A model generated the notes under the pieces. The model had not been told where the DNA came from and made no database searches. It was given only the letters and a program-made list of their open reading frames with translations. A program made the translations under genes and the position numbers. A stretch of DNA of 64,000 nt from Xanthomonas cissicola (GTDB lineage: Bacteria; Pseudomonadota; Gammaproteobacteria; Xanthomonadales; Xanthomonadaceae), in NCBI RefSeq assembly GCF_008801575.1, contig NZ_VZPL01000002.1, forward strand, positions 1-64,000, written 5' to 3'. Below, piece after piece: positions 1-9,625 of this stretch (its first letter is position 1; every line of letters begins with the position of its first letter).

Positions 1-1
1 A

Positions 2-541
2 ATAGGCGAGCGTCAGCCGCTGCTGCGGCCATCGCAGGCCAACCAGGTGTGGTCGATGGATTTCGTGTTCGACCGCACCGCCGAAGGCCGAGTGATCAAG
101 TGTCTGGTGATCGTGGACGATGCAACCCACGAAGCGGTCGCCATCGAGGTGGAGCGCGCGATCTGCGGGCACGGGGTGACGCGCGTGCTGGATCGGTTGG
201 CACACAGTCGCGGTTTGCCTCACGTCATCCGTACCGACAATGGCAAGGAGTTTTGCGGTAAGGCGATGGTCGCCTGGGCGCATGCCCGTGGCGTGCAGTT
301 GCGGCTGATCCAACCCGGCAAACCGAACCAGAACGCCTACGTCGAATCCTTCAATGGCCGACTACGCGACGAATGCCTCAACGAGCACTGGTTCCCGACA
401 CTGCTGCACGCGCGCACCGAAATCGAACGCTGGCGACGCGAATACAACGAGGACCGACCCAAGAAGGCGATCGGCGGCATGACCCCGGCTGCTTATGCCC
501 AACATCTGGCAAACACCGATATCATTACCCCCGGACTCTAA
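2..541 (+). CDS. IS3-family transposase (OrfB), 5' partial
   Basis: This is the C-terminal catalytic part of a DDE transposase that cuts and joins the ends of an IS3-family element. The frame is open from base 2, so the gene begins left of the window; 179 codons are visible before TAA. The retroviral-integrase core is clear: first Asp in WSMDF, second Asp in RTDNGKEF, and the catalytic Glu in [18 protein letters not shown], followed by the usual C-terminal MTPAAYA-like segment. The [14 protein letters not shown] signature is typical of the IS407-like branch, which normally makes OrfA and OrfAB by -1 frameshifting; OrfA would lie outside the window. Just after the stop the sequence reads into the 3' end of a TonB-dependent receptor gene, so this copy sits in a receptor gene. 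The family is secure and the subgroup is inferred. Confidence 0.93.
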   Translation: MGERQPLLRPSQANQVWSMDFVFDRTAEGRVIKCLVIVDDATHEAVAIEVERAICGHGVTRVLDRLAHSRGLPHVIRTDNGKEFCGKAMVAWAHARGVQLRLIQPGKPNQNAYVESFNGRLRDECLNEHWFPTLLHARTEIERWRREYNEDRPKKAIGGMTPAAYAQHLANTDIITPGL

Positions 542-575
542 ACCAAACCACTACTCAGGGTGGGGGGACGTCGGG

Positions 576-659
576 TCCAACACCTATGGCATTGGTTTGC
601 AGGACTACAGCTACAACACGCCGCGTTATCTGCGTCTATCTGCTTCCTACGACTTCTAA
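576..659 (+). pseudogene. 3' remnant of a TonB-dependent receptor gene, cut by the IS
   Basis: Twenty-seven codons plus TAA encode the last beta-strand of an outer-membrane TonB-dependent receptor. They begin SNTYGIGLQ and end PRYLRLSASYDF, with the aromatic C-terminal residue expected for BAM-assembled porins. The intact Oar-type receptor at 39694-42804 ends in a closely similar way (NTYGMGLYF...PRYAMFSVSYDY). The remnant lies immediately downstream of the transposase and on the same strand, so the body of the receptor was either displaced left of the window or deleted. The exact IS end was not determined. A G-rich stretch at 558-567 probably belongs to the IS terminus. Confidence 0.8.
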
Positions 660-715
660 TCGCAGGACACTGGATGCGTCCATGCGACGCTTCCAGGGAT
701 GATGTTGGTTACTCC

Positions 716-743
716 AAGGCCTCGGTTTCCGAGGCCTTTTTTC
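716..743 (+). terminator. Rho-independent terminator after the receptor remnant
   Basis: A perfect 10-bp stem, AAGGCCTCGG with CCGAGGCCTT, encloses a TTT loop and runs into a T tract. It lies 57 bases after the receptor stop codon and was presumably the native terminator of that receptor gene. It also sits just before the convergent oxidoreductase gene. Confidence 0.8.
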
Positions 744-770
744 TATGCACGGAGTGTCCAAGGCGAGTTC

Positions 771-2366
771 TCACCCACCCAAGATCACCCGCGCCGCGTT
801 ATGCCCAGGCGCACCCGTCACGCCTCCACCGGGATGGGTCCCGGAGCCGCACAGATACAGCCCTGGCACCGCGCCGCGATACGCCCCCTGGCCCAGTAGC
901 GGGCGTGCGCTGAACAGCTGATTGAGGCTGAGGGCGCCGTGGAAGATGTCGCCGCCCACCAGGCCGAAGATGCGTTCCAGATCGAGCGGGCTCAGCACTT
1001 GCCGGCCCAGTACCGATGTGGCGAACCCAGGCGCGTAGCGCTCCACCGTGGCGATCATCAGATCGGCCACCTCTTCGCGGTGATCGTCCCACCGCCTGCC
1101 GTCGGGCAGTTGCGGCGCCACGTGCTGGCAGAACAGGCTGGCGACATGCTGGCCAGGTGGCGCAAGGGTGTCGTCCAGGGTGCTGGGAATGAGCAGTTCG
1201 ACCACCGGCTCACGCGACCACCCGAAAGCGCGCGCGTCGTGCCAGGCGCGGTCCATGTAGTCCAGGCTCGGCGCCAGGATGATGCCGGCGGTCAGATGAT
1301 CGCCATTGCCGGGTAATGCCGTGAAGTCCGGCAGGCGCGAGAGCGCGACATTCATGCGGAAGGTGCCCGACCCGCAGCGGTAATGCGCAATACGTTCGCG
1401 CGTTGTCGCAGGCACGTCGTCTGGCCGCATCAGGCGCTGATACAGCAGTTTCGGGTTGACGTTGGCCACGACCGCGCGAGCGCGGACGGTTTCGCCAGCG
1501 GTCGTGACGACACCGACCGCATGCCCCTGCTCTACCAGCACGCGCTCCACCGCGCAGCCGGTACGCAGTTGCGCCCCGTGCTCGCGCGCGCTGGCGGCCA
1601 TGGCCTGAGTGATCGCGCCCATGCCACCGATGGCGTGGCCCCACGCCCCCTTGACCCCATTGCTCTGCCCGAACACGTGGTGCAACAACACGTATGCGGT
1701 GCCCGGCGTGTGAGGGCTGGCGTAATTGCCGACGATGCCATCGAAGCCGAACAAGGCCTTGATCGGCGCGCTTTCGAACCAGCGATCCAGATACTCGGCC
1801 GCTGAAATCGTAAACAGGTCCAACAGCTCCTGGCGCAACGTCAACGACAGGCCCTGCAACTGCAGCCCAAGCTTGCCTGCCCGCCATAGCTGCGGCAGTG
1901 CCTGCAGCCAGCCGCCATCGGTGACATCGGGCGGTGGCTGCAAGGCTAGCGCACGCAATACATCGGCCAGTTGCTCCAATCGCGCTTCGTAGGCGGGCAA
2001 GGCAGCCGCATCCCGCGCTAAGAACCTGGCGACGTCCTGTGCCGTGCGCCCTGCCCCGGCAAGCAGATAGTCGCCGTTCGGCAACGGCAGAAAGTTGTTG
2101 ATGCGTCGCGGCACCACCCGCAAGCCATGGCGCTCCAGTGCCAGATCGGCGATGACCCTGGGCTGCAGCAACGACACCGTGTACGCCGCCACCGAATTGC
2201 GGAAACCGGGATGAAACTCCTCGGTCACCGCCGCACCGCCGACCACCTCGCGCGCTTCCAGCACCAGCACCCGTTTGCCGGCCCTGGCCAGATAGGCAGC
2301 GCACACCAGCCCGTTGTGGCCGGCGCCGATGATCAGGGCATCCAGGGGTTCAGAGGCGATGGCCAT
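771..2366 (-). CDS. PYROXD2-like FAD-dependent oxidoreductase
   Basis: This 531-residue flavoprotein belongs to the phytoene dehydrogenase/amine oxidase superfamily and most resembles the PYROXD2-type branch; its substrate is unknown. An N-terminal Rossmann dinucleotide site, GAGHNGLVCAAYLARAGKRV (residues 14-33), is followed by a second FAD contact, EAREVVGGAA. The C terminus carries the flavin-closing motif LYLCGSGTHPGGGVTGAPGHNAA. I chose ATG at 2366 because it starts just ahead of the Rossmann strand; the frame stays open upstream, but that sequence has no family-like features. It is convergent with the receptor remnant. Carotenoid desaturase is less likely, because no crt genes are nearby. 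Confidence 0.82.
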   Translation of the reverse strand: MAIASEPLDALIIGAGHNGLVCAAYLARAGKRVLVLEAREVVGGAAVTEEFHPGFRNSVAAYTVSLLQPRVIADLALERHGLRVVPRRINNFLPLPNGDYLLAGAGRTAQDVARFLARDAAALPAYEARLEQLADVLRALALQPPPDVTDGGWLQALPQLWRAGKLGLQLQGLSLTLRQELLDLFTISAAEYLDRWFESAPIKALFGFDGIVGNYASPHTPGTAYVLLHHVFGQSNGVKGAWGHAIGGMGAITQAMAASAREHGAQLRTGCAVERVLVEQGHAVGVVTTAGETVRARAVVANVNPKLLYQRLMRPDDVPATTRERIAHYRCGSGTFRMNVALSRLPDFTALPGNGDHLTAGIILAPSLDYMDRAWHDARAFGWSREPVVELLIPSTLDDTLAPPGQHVASLFCQHVAPQLPDGRRWDDHREEVADLMIATVERYAPGFATSVLGRQVLSPLDLERIFGLVGGDIFHGALSLNQLFSARPLLGQGAYRGAVPGLYLCGSGTHPGGGVTGAPGHNAARVILGG

Positions 2367-2793
2367 GCACCGGTATATAGCACCGCTCACCCGCGCCCAC
2401 CATCTGGCAGCGGCAGCGCATGCACGCCCGCCCGTCGCTATCGACGCAACACCGCGCCGGCGCGTGCAGTGGTAGGCGAGGAACAGCCGCTGCAAAGTGC
2501 GGCTGGTGTTTGCTGCAGCAAGTGCCGCGCGCGATGATTCGAGGTTGAGTCCACCGATGCGTCCAGCCGGCAGCTGCACGTTGTGTGATCGGCAGTGCCG
2601 CCGTTGCCTGTTGGCGATGACGGGGCGGCTCAACTCGTGTAATGCACCACCGCGCCCTAAAAGCTGGTGCCTCGCCCGGCCCCTACGCCCCGCACCCATG
2701 ACCTTCGACACCATGCCATCCGGCTGGCGAGGCGTAGAGTGCCGGCCACGGCCCCGGCGACGGGGCTTCCCATTGATGCCTCTGGAGTCCTTC
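2367..2793. other. Intergenic region, nothing recognised
   Basis: These 427 bases separate the divergent oxidoreductase and the first M13 peptidase. Frames on both strands are open for long stretches because of high GC, but none shows family-like sequence. The promoters of both genes must lie here. No clear operator or hairpin was recognised. Confidence 0.5.
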
Positions 2794-4917
2794 GTGATTC
2801 GTACACCTCATTTATTGACGCTGACCCTGGCCGTGGCCACCGCCCTGAGCGGTTGCAAGAAGTCCGAAGACGCCGCACCTGCGGCCCCGGCGGGCGACAC
2901 CGCGGCCGCCACCCCGGCGGCACCCAAGACGCTGACCCTGGACCAGAGCAAGCTGCCGGCAGTGAACCAGTTCACCGCGGCCGACCTGGACCCCAACAGC
3001 AATGCCTGTACCGATCTGAACGCCTACGCCAATGCCAAGTTCCTGGCCGCCAACCCCGTGCCGAGCGATCGCACCAGCTGGGGCGCGTTCGAGATGCTCG
3101 ACGAGCGCTCCAATGCGATCCAGCGGCAGTTGATGGAACAGGCCGCCGCCGACAGCAAGGCCACCGGCGTAGAGAAGATCGTCGGCGACCTGTGGTCGAC
3201 CGGCATGGACGAAGCCAAGATCAACGCACAGGGCATCGAGCCGCTGAAGCCGGAGCTGGCCACCATCGACGCCATCAGCGACCAGGCCAAGCTGGTCGAC
3301 TATCTGCGCAGCAGCGCGGCCAAGGGCAACAACGCGCTTTTCGGCTTCGGCGCCGAAGCGGACTTCAAGAAGTCCAGCCAGAACATCGCCTATGCCATGC
3401 AGGGCGGCCTGGGCCTGCCGGACCCGGAGTACTACACCAGCCCCGCCAACAAGGCCAAGCTGGAGGCGTATCAGGCGCACGTGGCCAAGGTGCTGGAACT
3501 GTCCGGCGTGGCTGCGGCCGATGCCGCCGCGCAGGCCAAGCAAGTGGTCGCTTTCGAAACCCGCCTGGCCAAGGTCTCCAAGACCAGCACCCAGATGTCG
3601 CGCGACGCCTCGCTGGCCTATAACCCGATCTCGCCGGCCGAGGCCGACAAGCTGACCCCGAACTGGTCGTGGACCGAGTTCTTCAAGTCGCAGGGCGTGG
3701 CCACACCGGAGATGTTCTCGCTGGCGATCCCGGCCTTCCACCAGGAAGTGAGCAAGATGATCGCCGACACCGACCCGGCGATCTGGCGCGCGTACCTGCG
3801 CTTCCACACCGTCGATGGCGCTTCGCCGTTCCTGAGCCAGCCGTTCGTCGATGAGAACTTTGCGTTCTACAACAAGACCATGCGCGGCCAGAAGGAAATC
3901 AAGCCGCGTTGGAAGCGCGTGCTGGCCACCATCAACGGCCAGGCCGGCGAAGCGCTGGGCCAGCTGTACGTCAAGGTCGCCTTCCCGGCCGATTCCAAGG
4001 CCAAGATGGAAACCCTGGTGACCAATCTGCGTACCGCGCTGAAGGCCCGCATCGAAAAGCTGGACTGGATGAGCCCGGAGACCAAGACCAAGGCCATCGC
4101 CAAGTGGGAGAGCTTCACGCCCAAGATCGGCTATCCGGAAAAGTGGCGTGAGTGGAACGGCCTGAGCACCGGCCGCGACAGCTACCTGGGCAACGTGATG
4201 GCCGCCCAGGAGTTCAACTACAAGTGGAACCTGTCCAAGATCGGCAAGCCGGTGGATAAGACCGAATGGGGCATGAGCCCGCAGACGGTCAACGCGTACT
4301 ACAACCCGCTGCAGAACGAAATCGTGTTCCCGGCCGCCATCCTGCAGCCGCCGTTCTTCGACCCGAATGCGCCGGAGGAAATGAACTACGGCGGCATCGG
4401 TGCAGTGATCGGCCATGAGATGACCCACGGTTACGACGACCAGGGCAGCCGCTTCGGCGCCGATGGCAACTTCATCCCCGATCCGGGTTGGTGGACGCAG
4501 AAGGATCTGGACGCGTTCAAGGCACGCACCGGCAAGCTGGTGGCGCAGTTCGATGGCTACCGCACGCCGGCCGGCGACAAGGTCAAGGGCGACCTGACCC
4601 TGGGCGAAAACATCGCCGACCTGGGTGGCCTGAACACCGCCTACGACGCCATGAAGGCCGCCACTGCCGGCAAGGACGACCCCAAGACCGACGGCATCAC
4701 CCGCGACCAGCGCTTCTTCCTGAACTGGGCCACGGTGTGGCGTCGCAACTTCACCCCGGAAGAACTGGTCGTGCGCCTGAAGACCGACCCGCATGCACCG
4801 GCGAACTTCCGCGCCATCGGCGCACCGTCGAACATGCCGGCATTCGCCGCCGCGTTCTCGTGCAAGGCGGGCGATGCGATGGTGCGCCAGGGCGACAAGC
4901 AGGTCGTGATCTGGTAA
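2794..4917 (+). CDS. M13-family zinc metallopeptidase, lipoprotein (PepO-like), copy 1
   Basis: This 707-residue neprilysin/PepO-type endopeptidase is predicted to be a lipoprotein in the cell envelope that degrades small peptides. GTG 2794 was chosen because it follows GGAG (2784-2787) and opens a signal peptide ending in the lipobox LSGC (Cys21); ATG 2776 is an in-frame alternative. A low-complexity Ala/Pro linker follows. The M13 N domain has the NAYYNP substrate-binding motif, then HEMTH (residues 541-545) supplies two zinc ligands, and GENIADLGG (Glu605) supplies the third. The protein ends in the family CKAGDAMV...VIW tail. All catalytic residues are present. It is the first of three tandem M13 genes and is followed by a strong terminator. 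Confidence 0.95.
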   Translation: MIRTPHLLTLTLAVATALSGCKKSEDAAPAAPAGDTAAATPAAPKTLTLDQSKLPAVNQFTAADLDPNSNACTDLNAYANAKFLAANPVPSDRTSWGAFEMLDERSNAIQRQLMEQAAADSKATGVEKIVGDLWSTGMDEAKINAQGIEPLKPELATIDAISDQAKLVDYLRSSAAKGNNALFGFGAEADFKKSSQNIAYAMQGGLGLPDPEYYTSPANKAKLEAYQAHVAKVLELSGVAAADAAAQAKQVVAFETRLAKVSKTSTQMSRDASLAYNPISPAEADKLTPNWSWTEFFKSQGVATPEMFSLAIPAFHQEVSKMIADTDPAIWRAYLRFHTVDGASPFLSQPFVDENFAFYNKTMRGQKEIKPRWKRVLATINGQAGEALGQLYVKVAFPADSKAKMETLVTNLRTALKARIEKLDWMSPETKTKAIAKWESFTPKIGYPEKWREWNGLSTGRDSYLGNVMAAQEFNYKWNLSKIGKPVDKTEWGMSPQTVNAYYNPLQNEIVFPAAILQPPFFDPNAPEEMNYGGIGAVIGHEMTHGYDDQGSRFGADGNFIPDPGWWTQKDLDAFKARTGKLVAQFDGYRTPAGDKVKGDLTLGENIADLGGLNTAYDAMKAATAGKDDPKTDGITRDQRFFLNWATVWRRNFTPEELVVRLKTDPHAPANFRAIGAPSNMPAFAAAFSCKAGDAMVRQGDKQVVIW

Positions 4918-4939
4918 TTGCGCAGTCGCGGTAAAACGA

Positions 4940-4974
4940 CGGGCGGCCATCGAAAGACGGCCGCCCGTTTTCTT
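4940..4974 (+). terminator. Rho-independent terminator
   Basis: A 9-bp stem, CGGGCGGCC with GGCCGCCCG, with a 10-base loop and a following T-rich run lies 22 bases after the first M13 gene. It separates that gene from the second M13 copy, so the two are probably transcribed independently. Confidence 0.85.
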
Positions 4975-5303
4975 TGTATGCCCGGTATTTCCCGCATCGT
5001 CTTTTCCATATCCGCCAACCGGCGCCAACGACCGATGCAGGCCATGCCCCGACAATGGATGACCTTTCCTGCACACACACGTCGCCAGACGCGTGCCGAC
5101 CAACGCGTACAACGCACATCCTGCTGCCACGCCATCGCTGCGCCTGGCCGCAAGCGCAGGCTGTACGCAAGACCCGCAAACACCAGCTGCAATGCGGTGC
5201 GATCTGCAATCGCGCCTGCATGCAAGCCTCAACAAACCTCAACACGTGCGCTCCTGTTGATGGGTCCGCTTATGCTCGGCGTTTATCCCAGCCACTGGCG
5301 CCC
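4975..5303. other. Intergenic region between M13 copies 1 and 2
   Basis: These 329 bases lie between the terminator of the first M13 gene and the start of the second. No gene or recognisable operator was found. The sequence must hold the promoter of the second copy. Confidence 0.45.
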
Positions 5304-7403
5304 ATGTCACCGACCAAGACCTCCACGCTTGCCCTTGCCCTGCTGGTCGCCCTGACAGGCTGCCAACGCGAAGCGCAAAACAGCAGCACACCGGAAAAAA
5401 CCGCAACCTCGGCACCCGCAGCGACGCCAGCGGCAGCGAAACCTGCGTTCGATATCGGCGAACTGGATGCAACCACCAGCGCGTGCCAGAACCTGGACGA
5501 TTTCGTCAATGGCCGTTGGAAAAAAGCCAATCCCATCCCGGCCGACCGCACCAGTTGGAGCGTCACCGACGTGCTCGTGGAGAACAGCCTGACCACCCAA
5601 CGCCAGATTGTCGAAGACGCCGCAACGCAGTCGGGTACCCAACCCAATCCTGTCGCCCACAAGATCGGCATGCTGTACGCCTCGGGCATGGATGAAGCGG
5701 CCATCGAAGCGGCTGGCGACCAGCCGATCAAGCCACAGCTCGACGCCATCGCCGCGCTGACCTCAGGCAAGGCCGTTGCCGACTACATCACTCATCGTTT
5801 TGCCGAAGGCGATAAGCATGTCTTCGACTTCGGAGCGGCTGCCGACTTCAAACATGCAGACAGGCAGATCGGGTTCGCGCAGGAAGATGGGCTAGGCCTG
5901 CCGACCAAGGAGTACTACACCGCGCCCGAATACGCGCCCATTCGGAAGGCATATCTGGCGTATATCGCCAAATCCTTCGAACTCACCGGCAGCACCGCCG
6001 ATGCCGCCAAGGCGCAGGCGAGCCAGGTCCTGGCGCTCGAAACGCGGCTGGCGGCCGCCTCGCTCACACGCACCGAGGCGCGCGACCCCAAGAACCAGTA
6101 TCACTTCGTCAGCACGGCCGAGGCCGACAAACTCACGCCGCACTTTGCATGGAGCAATTTCTTCGCTGTGCAAGGCCTCGACAGCGGTGCCGGCTTTTCC
6201 CTGTCGCAGCCGCGGTTCTTCGCTGAATTCGATCGTCAGCTGGCGAATGCTCCGATCGCACAATGGCAGGCCTACCTGCGCTTCCACACCATCGACGATG
6301 CATCCAGGCAGCTCAGCAAGGCGTTCGTCGACAACAACTTCGCCTTCTACGGCAAAACGCTATCCGGGCAACCCGAACAGCAGCCACGTTGGAAACGCGT
6401 ATTGCGCACGGTCAACGGCGCAATGGGCGAAGGGCTGGGGCAACTCTACGTCGCCAAGGTGTTCACGCCGGAAGCAAAACAGCGTGCCAGCGACCTGGTC
6501 GACAACGTGCGTGCCGCGCTCAAGGCACGCATCGAACGCGTCGACTGGATGAGCCCGGAAACCAAAGCCAAGGCCATCGCCAAGTGGCAAACATTCCTGC
6601 CAAAAATCGGCTACCCCGACACCTGGCGCGACTGGTCGGGGCTGGAGATCGTGCCCGGCGCGTATTACCGCAACCTACAGGCGGCAGCGAAGTTCAACTA
6701 TCACGACAACATCGCCCGGATCGGTAAACCCACCGACCGCATGCGTTGGTCGATGACGCCGCAGACCGTCAATGCGTATTACAACCCCAGCACAAATTCC
6801 ATCAATTTCCCGGCCGGAATTCTGCAGCCGCCGTTCTTCGACGCCAGCGCAGACGATGCCTTGAACTACGGCGGCATCGGCGCGGTGATCGGGCATGAAG
6901 CCACGCACGGCTTCGACGATGAGGGCAGGCAGTTCGACGGCGCCGGCAACAATGTCGTCTGGTGGACGCCGCAGGATCGCAAGGCCTTCGAGCAGCGTGC
7001 CGACCGACTGATCAAACAGTTCGATGCCTACGTGCCGCTACCCGACCACCCTACGGTGCACGTCAATGGCAAGCTCAGCCTGGGCGAGAACATCGCCGAT
7101 CTGGGCGGCCTCAACGTCGCCTACGATGCGTTGCAGGCAGATCTGCGCGCGCACCCGGAACGCGCCATCGCGATCGACGGGTACAGCCCGGATCAACGCT
7201 TTTTCCTGAACTACGCACGCACTTGGCGTGGGCAGACACGCGAGCAGCAGCAGCTGGTCTACCTGGCGAGCGACCCGCATGCGCCGGACAACCTGCGCGC
7301 CATTGCCCCGCCCTCGAACATGCCCTCTTTCGCCAAGGCATTTTCCTGCAAGGCCGGCGATGCGATGGTGCGGCCAGAACAAGACCGCGTGGTGATCTGG
7401 TAA
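5304..7403 (+). CDS. M13-family zinc metallopeptidase, lipoprotein, copy 2
   Basis: This 699-residue protein is a paralogue of the preceding M13 peptidase and aligns along its whole length. ATG 5304 opens a short signal peptide ending in the lipobox LTGC (Cys20), so it too is predicted to be a lipoprotein. The catalytic set is intact: HEATH at residues 531-535, the downstream GENIADLGGLN motif with the third zinc ligand, and NAYYNP. The C-terminal CKAGDAMV...VVIW tail matches copy 1. The ribosome binding site is weak. The divergence between copies suggests an old duplication with different peptide preferences, but substrates cannot be read from the sequence. Confidence 0.94.
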   Translation: MSPTKTSTLALALLVALTGCQREAQNSSTPEKTATSAPAATPAAAKPAFDIGELDATTSACQNLDDFVNGRWKKANPIPADRTSWSVTDVLVENSLTTQRQIVEDAATQSGTQPNPVAHKIGMLYASGMDEAAIEAAGDQPIKPQLDAIAALTSGKAVADYITHRFAEGDKHVFDFGAAADFKHADRQIGFAQEDGLGLPTKEYYTAPEYAPIRKAYLAYIAKSFELTGSTADAAKAQASQVLALETRLAAASLTRTEARDPKNQYHFVSTAEADKLTPHFAWSNFFAVQGLDSGAGFSLSQPRFFAEFDRQLANAPIAQWQAYLRFHTIDDASRQLSKAFVDNNFAFYGKTLSGQPEQQPRWKRVLRTVNGAMGEGLGQLYVAKVFTPEAKQRASDLVDNVRAALKARIERVDWMSPETKAKAIAKWQTFLPKIGYPDTWRDWSGLEIVPGAYYRNLQAAAKFNYHDNIARIGKPTDRMRWSMTPQTVNAYYNPSTNSINFPAGILQPPFFDASADDALNYGGIGAVIGHEATHGFDDEGRQFDGAGNNVVWWTPQDRKAFEQRADRLIKQFDAYVPLPDHPTVHVNGKLSLGENIADLGGLNVAYDALQADLRAHPERAIAIDGYSPDQRFFLNYARTWRGQTREQQQLVYLASDPHAPDNLRAIAPPSNMPSFAKAFSCKAGDAMVRPEQDRVVIW

Positions 7404-7584
7404 GCCTGCACAGGCGGCGGCAAGCGCTTCCACCACGATGGCACCCGGCACGGGCCCGCACGCGCGGGCCTGTCGCATTCATGCAAGCGGCCGGCAGCGA
7501 GCACGAACCGGCGCGCGCGCCTGCCTGCGCGGCACGCAGCCTTGCTAAACTCCGCCGACTTCAATCTGGCCACCCTTCTTCTCG

Positions 7585-9600
7585 ATGCCCACCATTCGTC
7601 CGCTTGCCCTCGCTCTTGGCTTCAGCCTGATCTCGCTGCTGTCCGCCCCCGACGCCGACGCCGCTCGCAAGAAGAAGGCCGCGGCGCCCAAGGCTCCGGC
7701 CGTCTCGGCGGCCTGCACCAATTTCTACGACTACGCCAACGCCAGCTGGCTCAAGGCCAACCCCGTGCCGCAGGCCGGCGCCGTCACCGCGCTGGGTCAA
7801 TTGTCCGAGCGCGCCCTGCAGCAGCAGCGCGAGTTGCTCGACGCATCGATGAAGTCCCCGCAGGGCAACGTGCAGAAGCTGCTTGGCGATTTCTGGGCCA
7901 GCGGCCTGGACGAGGCGGCTGTCGAAAAGGACGGCTCCAACCCGATCGCCCCCCTGCTCTCGCGCATCGACGCGATCAAGAAGGCCAAGGATGTGCCCGC
8001 TTCCATCGCCGCGTTGCATCAGGTCGGTATTCCGGTCGGCTTCAATTTCGGCCCGGACGTGGACCTGAAGGCGCTCGATCGCCATATCGGCTACTTCATG
8101 CAGGGCGGCATGGGCCTGCCCGACCCGGCCTTCTACACCCGCACCGACGCCGACACCCAGGCGCTGATGGGCCGCTACCGCGCCTACGTCAAGCAGATCC
8201 TGGCGCTCACCGGCACCGCCGCCGACAAGCTCGACGCCGACGCCGCCTCCGTGCTGCAGATCGAAACCGCGCTGGCGCGTAGCGCGCAGTCGGTGCAGGG
8301 CATCAACAACCCGTTCAACAACTACGCACCGATCGCCACCAAGGAACTGGGCAAGCAGTACAAGAACCTGCGCCTGGCCGACTTTCTGGAAGCGCAAGGC
8401 GTCAAGGACGACCTGGTGTCGATGGCCGACCCGGCCATGTTCAAGCAACTCGACAGCATGATCGTCAGCATCAAGCCGGACCAGTGGAAGGCCTACCTGC
8501 GCTGGCGCGTGGGCGATGCGATGGCGCCGTACCTGTCCAAGAGCTTCCACGATGCCGAATACCAGTTCCGCGGCCGTCTGCTGCGTGGCGATGCGGTGTC
8601 GCCGCAGCGTTGGCAGCAGGTGCTGGACGCGATCAACGTGGCCGCCGGCCCGATGCTCGGCCGCGAGTACGTGTCGCGTTATCTGAGCAGCGACACCCGT
8701 CGCCAGGCCGAAGCCATCGCCGACCAGGTGCGCGATGCGCAGCTGGCCGCGCTGGAGCGCACCGGTTGGGGCAACGGCGAGGTGGTGGCCGAAGCCAAGG
8801 CCAAGCTGGCTGCGATGAAGATCGAAGTCGGCGCGCCGCGACGCGACCTGGATTACACCGTGCAGCCGATGGGGCGCGGCAGCTTCGGCGGTAATATGCT
8901 GATCGCCTCGACCTGGCGCCACCGCGAAGAGATGAAGCGCATCGGCAAGGGCAACGCCGACCGTCGCTGGGACGTGCTGCCGCAACAGCCGGCGGTGGCC
9001 TACGACATCGCGCAGAACCGCCTGATCGTCACTGCCGCCGTGTTGCAGGCGCCGGTGTTGACCACCGGCGGAACGCAGGCGGCGCAGTACGGTGCGTACG
9101 GTGCGCTGGTCGCACACGAGATCACCCGTGCGATCGATGCCAAGGGCTCGCTGGTCGATGCCAAGGGTGAATTGCGCAGCTGGTGGACGCCGGCCGAAAA
9201 GGCGAGCTGGACGATGCTGACCAACAAGGTCGCCACGCAGTTCTCGGCCTACCCGTATCCGGGCGTGCCCAACGCCAAGGTCAATGGTGCGCAGACCGCC
9301 GAAGAGAACCTGGCCGATCTGGCCGGCGTCGAATTGGCCTGGCAGGCATTCAGCAAAGCGCAGCCGGCAGCCACCGAGGCCGACAAGCAGGCCTTCTTCA
9401 CTGCCTGGGCCGGGCTGTGGGCGCAGCAGTTGTCGCCCAACGAAGCGGTACAGCGCGCAAGCGCCGACATCCGCGCACCGGGCCAGTGGCGCACCAACGG
9501 CCCGCTTTCGAACCTGCCCGAGTTCGGTGCAACGTTCAGCTGCAAGGCCGGCCAACCGATGCAGCGCGTGGATGCGGACCAGATCAAAGTCTGGCGCTGA
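7585..9600 (+). CDS. M13-family peptidase homologue with degenerate zinc site, copy 3
   Basis: This 671-residue protein has the M13 fold signature but probably lacks the classical activity. It begins with a cleavable signal peptide (residues 1-26, ending ADA) and a Lys-rich stretch rather than a lipobox. Overall features match the two preceding copies, including NFYDYAN, KAYLRW and the CKAGQPM...KVW ending. The zinc motif HExxH reads HEITR at residues 511-515, so the second zinc-ligand His is Arg515. The NAYYNP motif is replaced by VAYDIAQN. The third-ligand Glu seems retained in EENLADLAG (near 573-574). It may be a pseudoenzyme that binds peptides or modulates its neighbours. It has its own terminator. 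Confidence 0.9.
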   Translation: MPTIRPLALALGFSLISLLSAPDADAARKKKAAAPKAPAVSAACTNFYDYANASWLKANPVPQAGAVTALGQLSERALQQQRELLDASMKSPQGNVQKLLGDFWASGLDEAAVEKDGSNPIAPLLSRIDAIKKAKDVPASIAALHQVGIPVGFNFGPDVDLKALDRHIGYFMQGGMGLPDPAFYTRTDADTQALMGRYRAYVKQILALTGTAADKLDADAASVLQIETALARSAQSVQGINNPFNNYAPIATKELGKQYKNLRLADFLEAQGVKDDLVSMADPAMFKQLDSMIVSIKPDQWKAYLRWRVGDAMAPYLSKSFHDAEYQFRGRLLRGDAVSPQRWQQVLDAINVAAGPMLGREYVSRYLSSDTRRQAEAIADQVRDAQLAALERTGWGNGEVVAEAKAKLAAMKIEVGAPRRDLDYTVQPMGRGSFGGNMLIASTWRHREEMKRIGKGNADRRWDVLPQQPAVAYDIAQNRLIVTAAVLQAPVLTTGGTQAAQYGAYGALVAHEITRAIDAKGSLVDAKGELRSWWTPAEKASWTMLTNKVATQFSAYPYPGVPNAKVNGAQTAEENLADLAGVELAWQAFSKAQPAATEADKQAFFTAWAGLWAQQLSPNEAVQRASADIRAPGQWRTNGPLSNLPEFGATFSCKAGQPMQRVDADQIKVWR

Positions 9601-9625
9601 TCCTCGCCGAGGTTAGGCAATCAAA

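Noticed and set aside
2812-5235. 807-codon open frame on the minus strand opposite the first M13 peptidase
   Set aside because: It is the mirror of a well-supported gene in GC-rich DNA. It has no family motif, start signal or plausible composition. Several other long antisense frames (for example 7561-9555 and 49631-52285) were rejected for the same reason.
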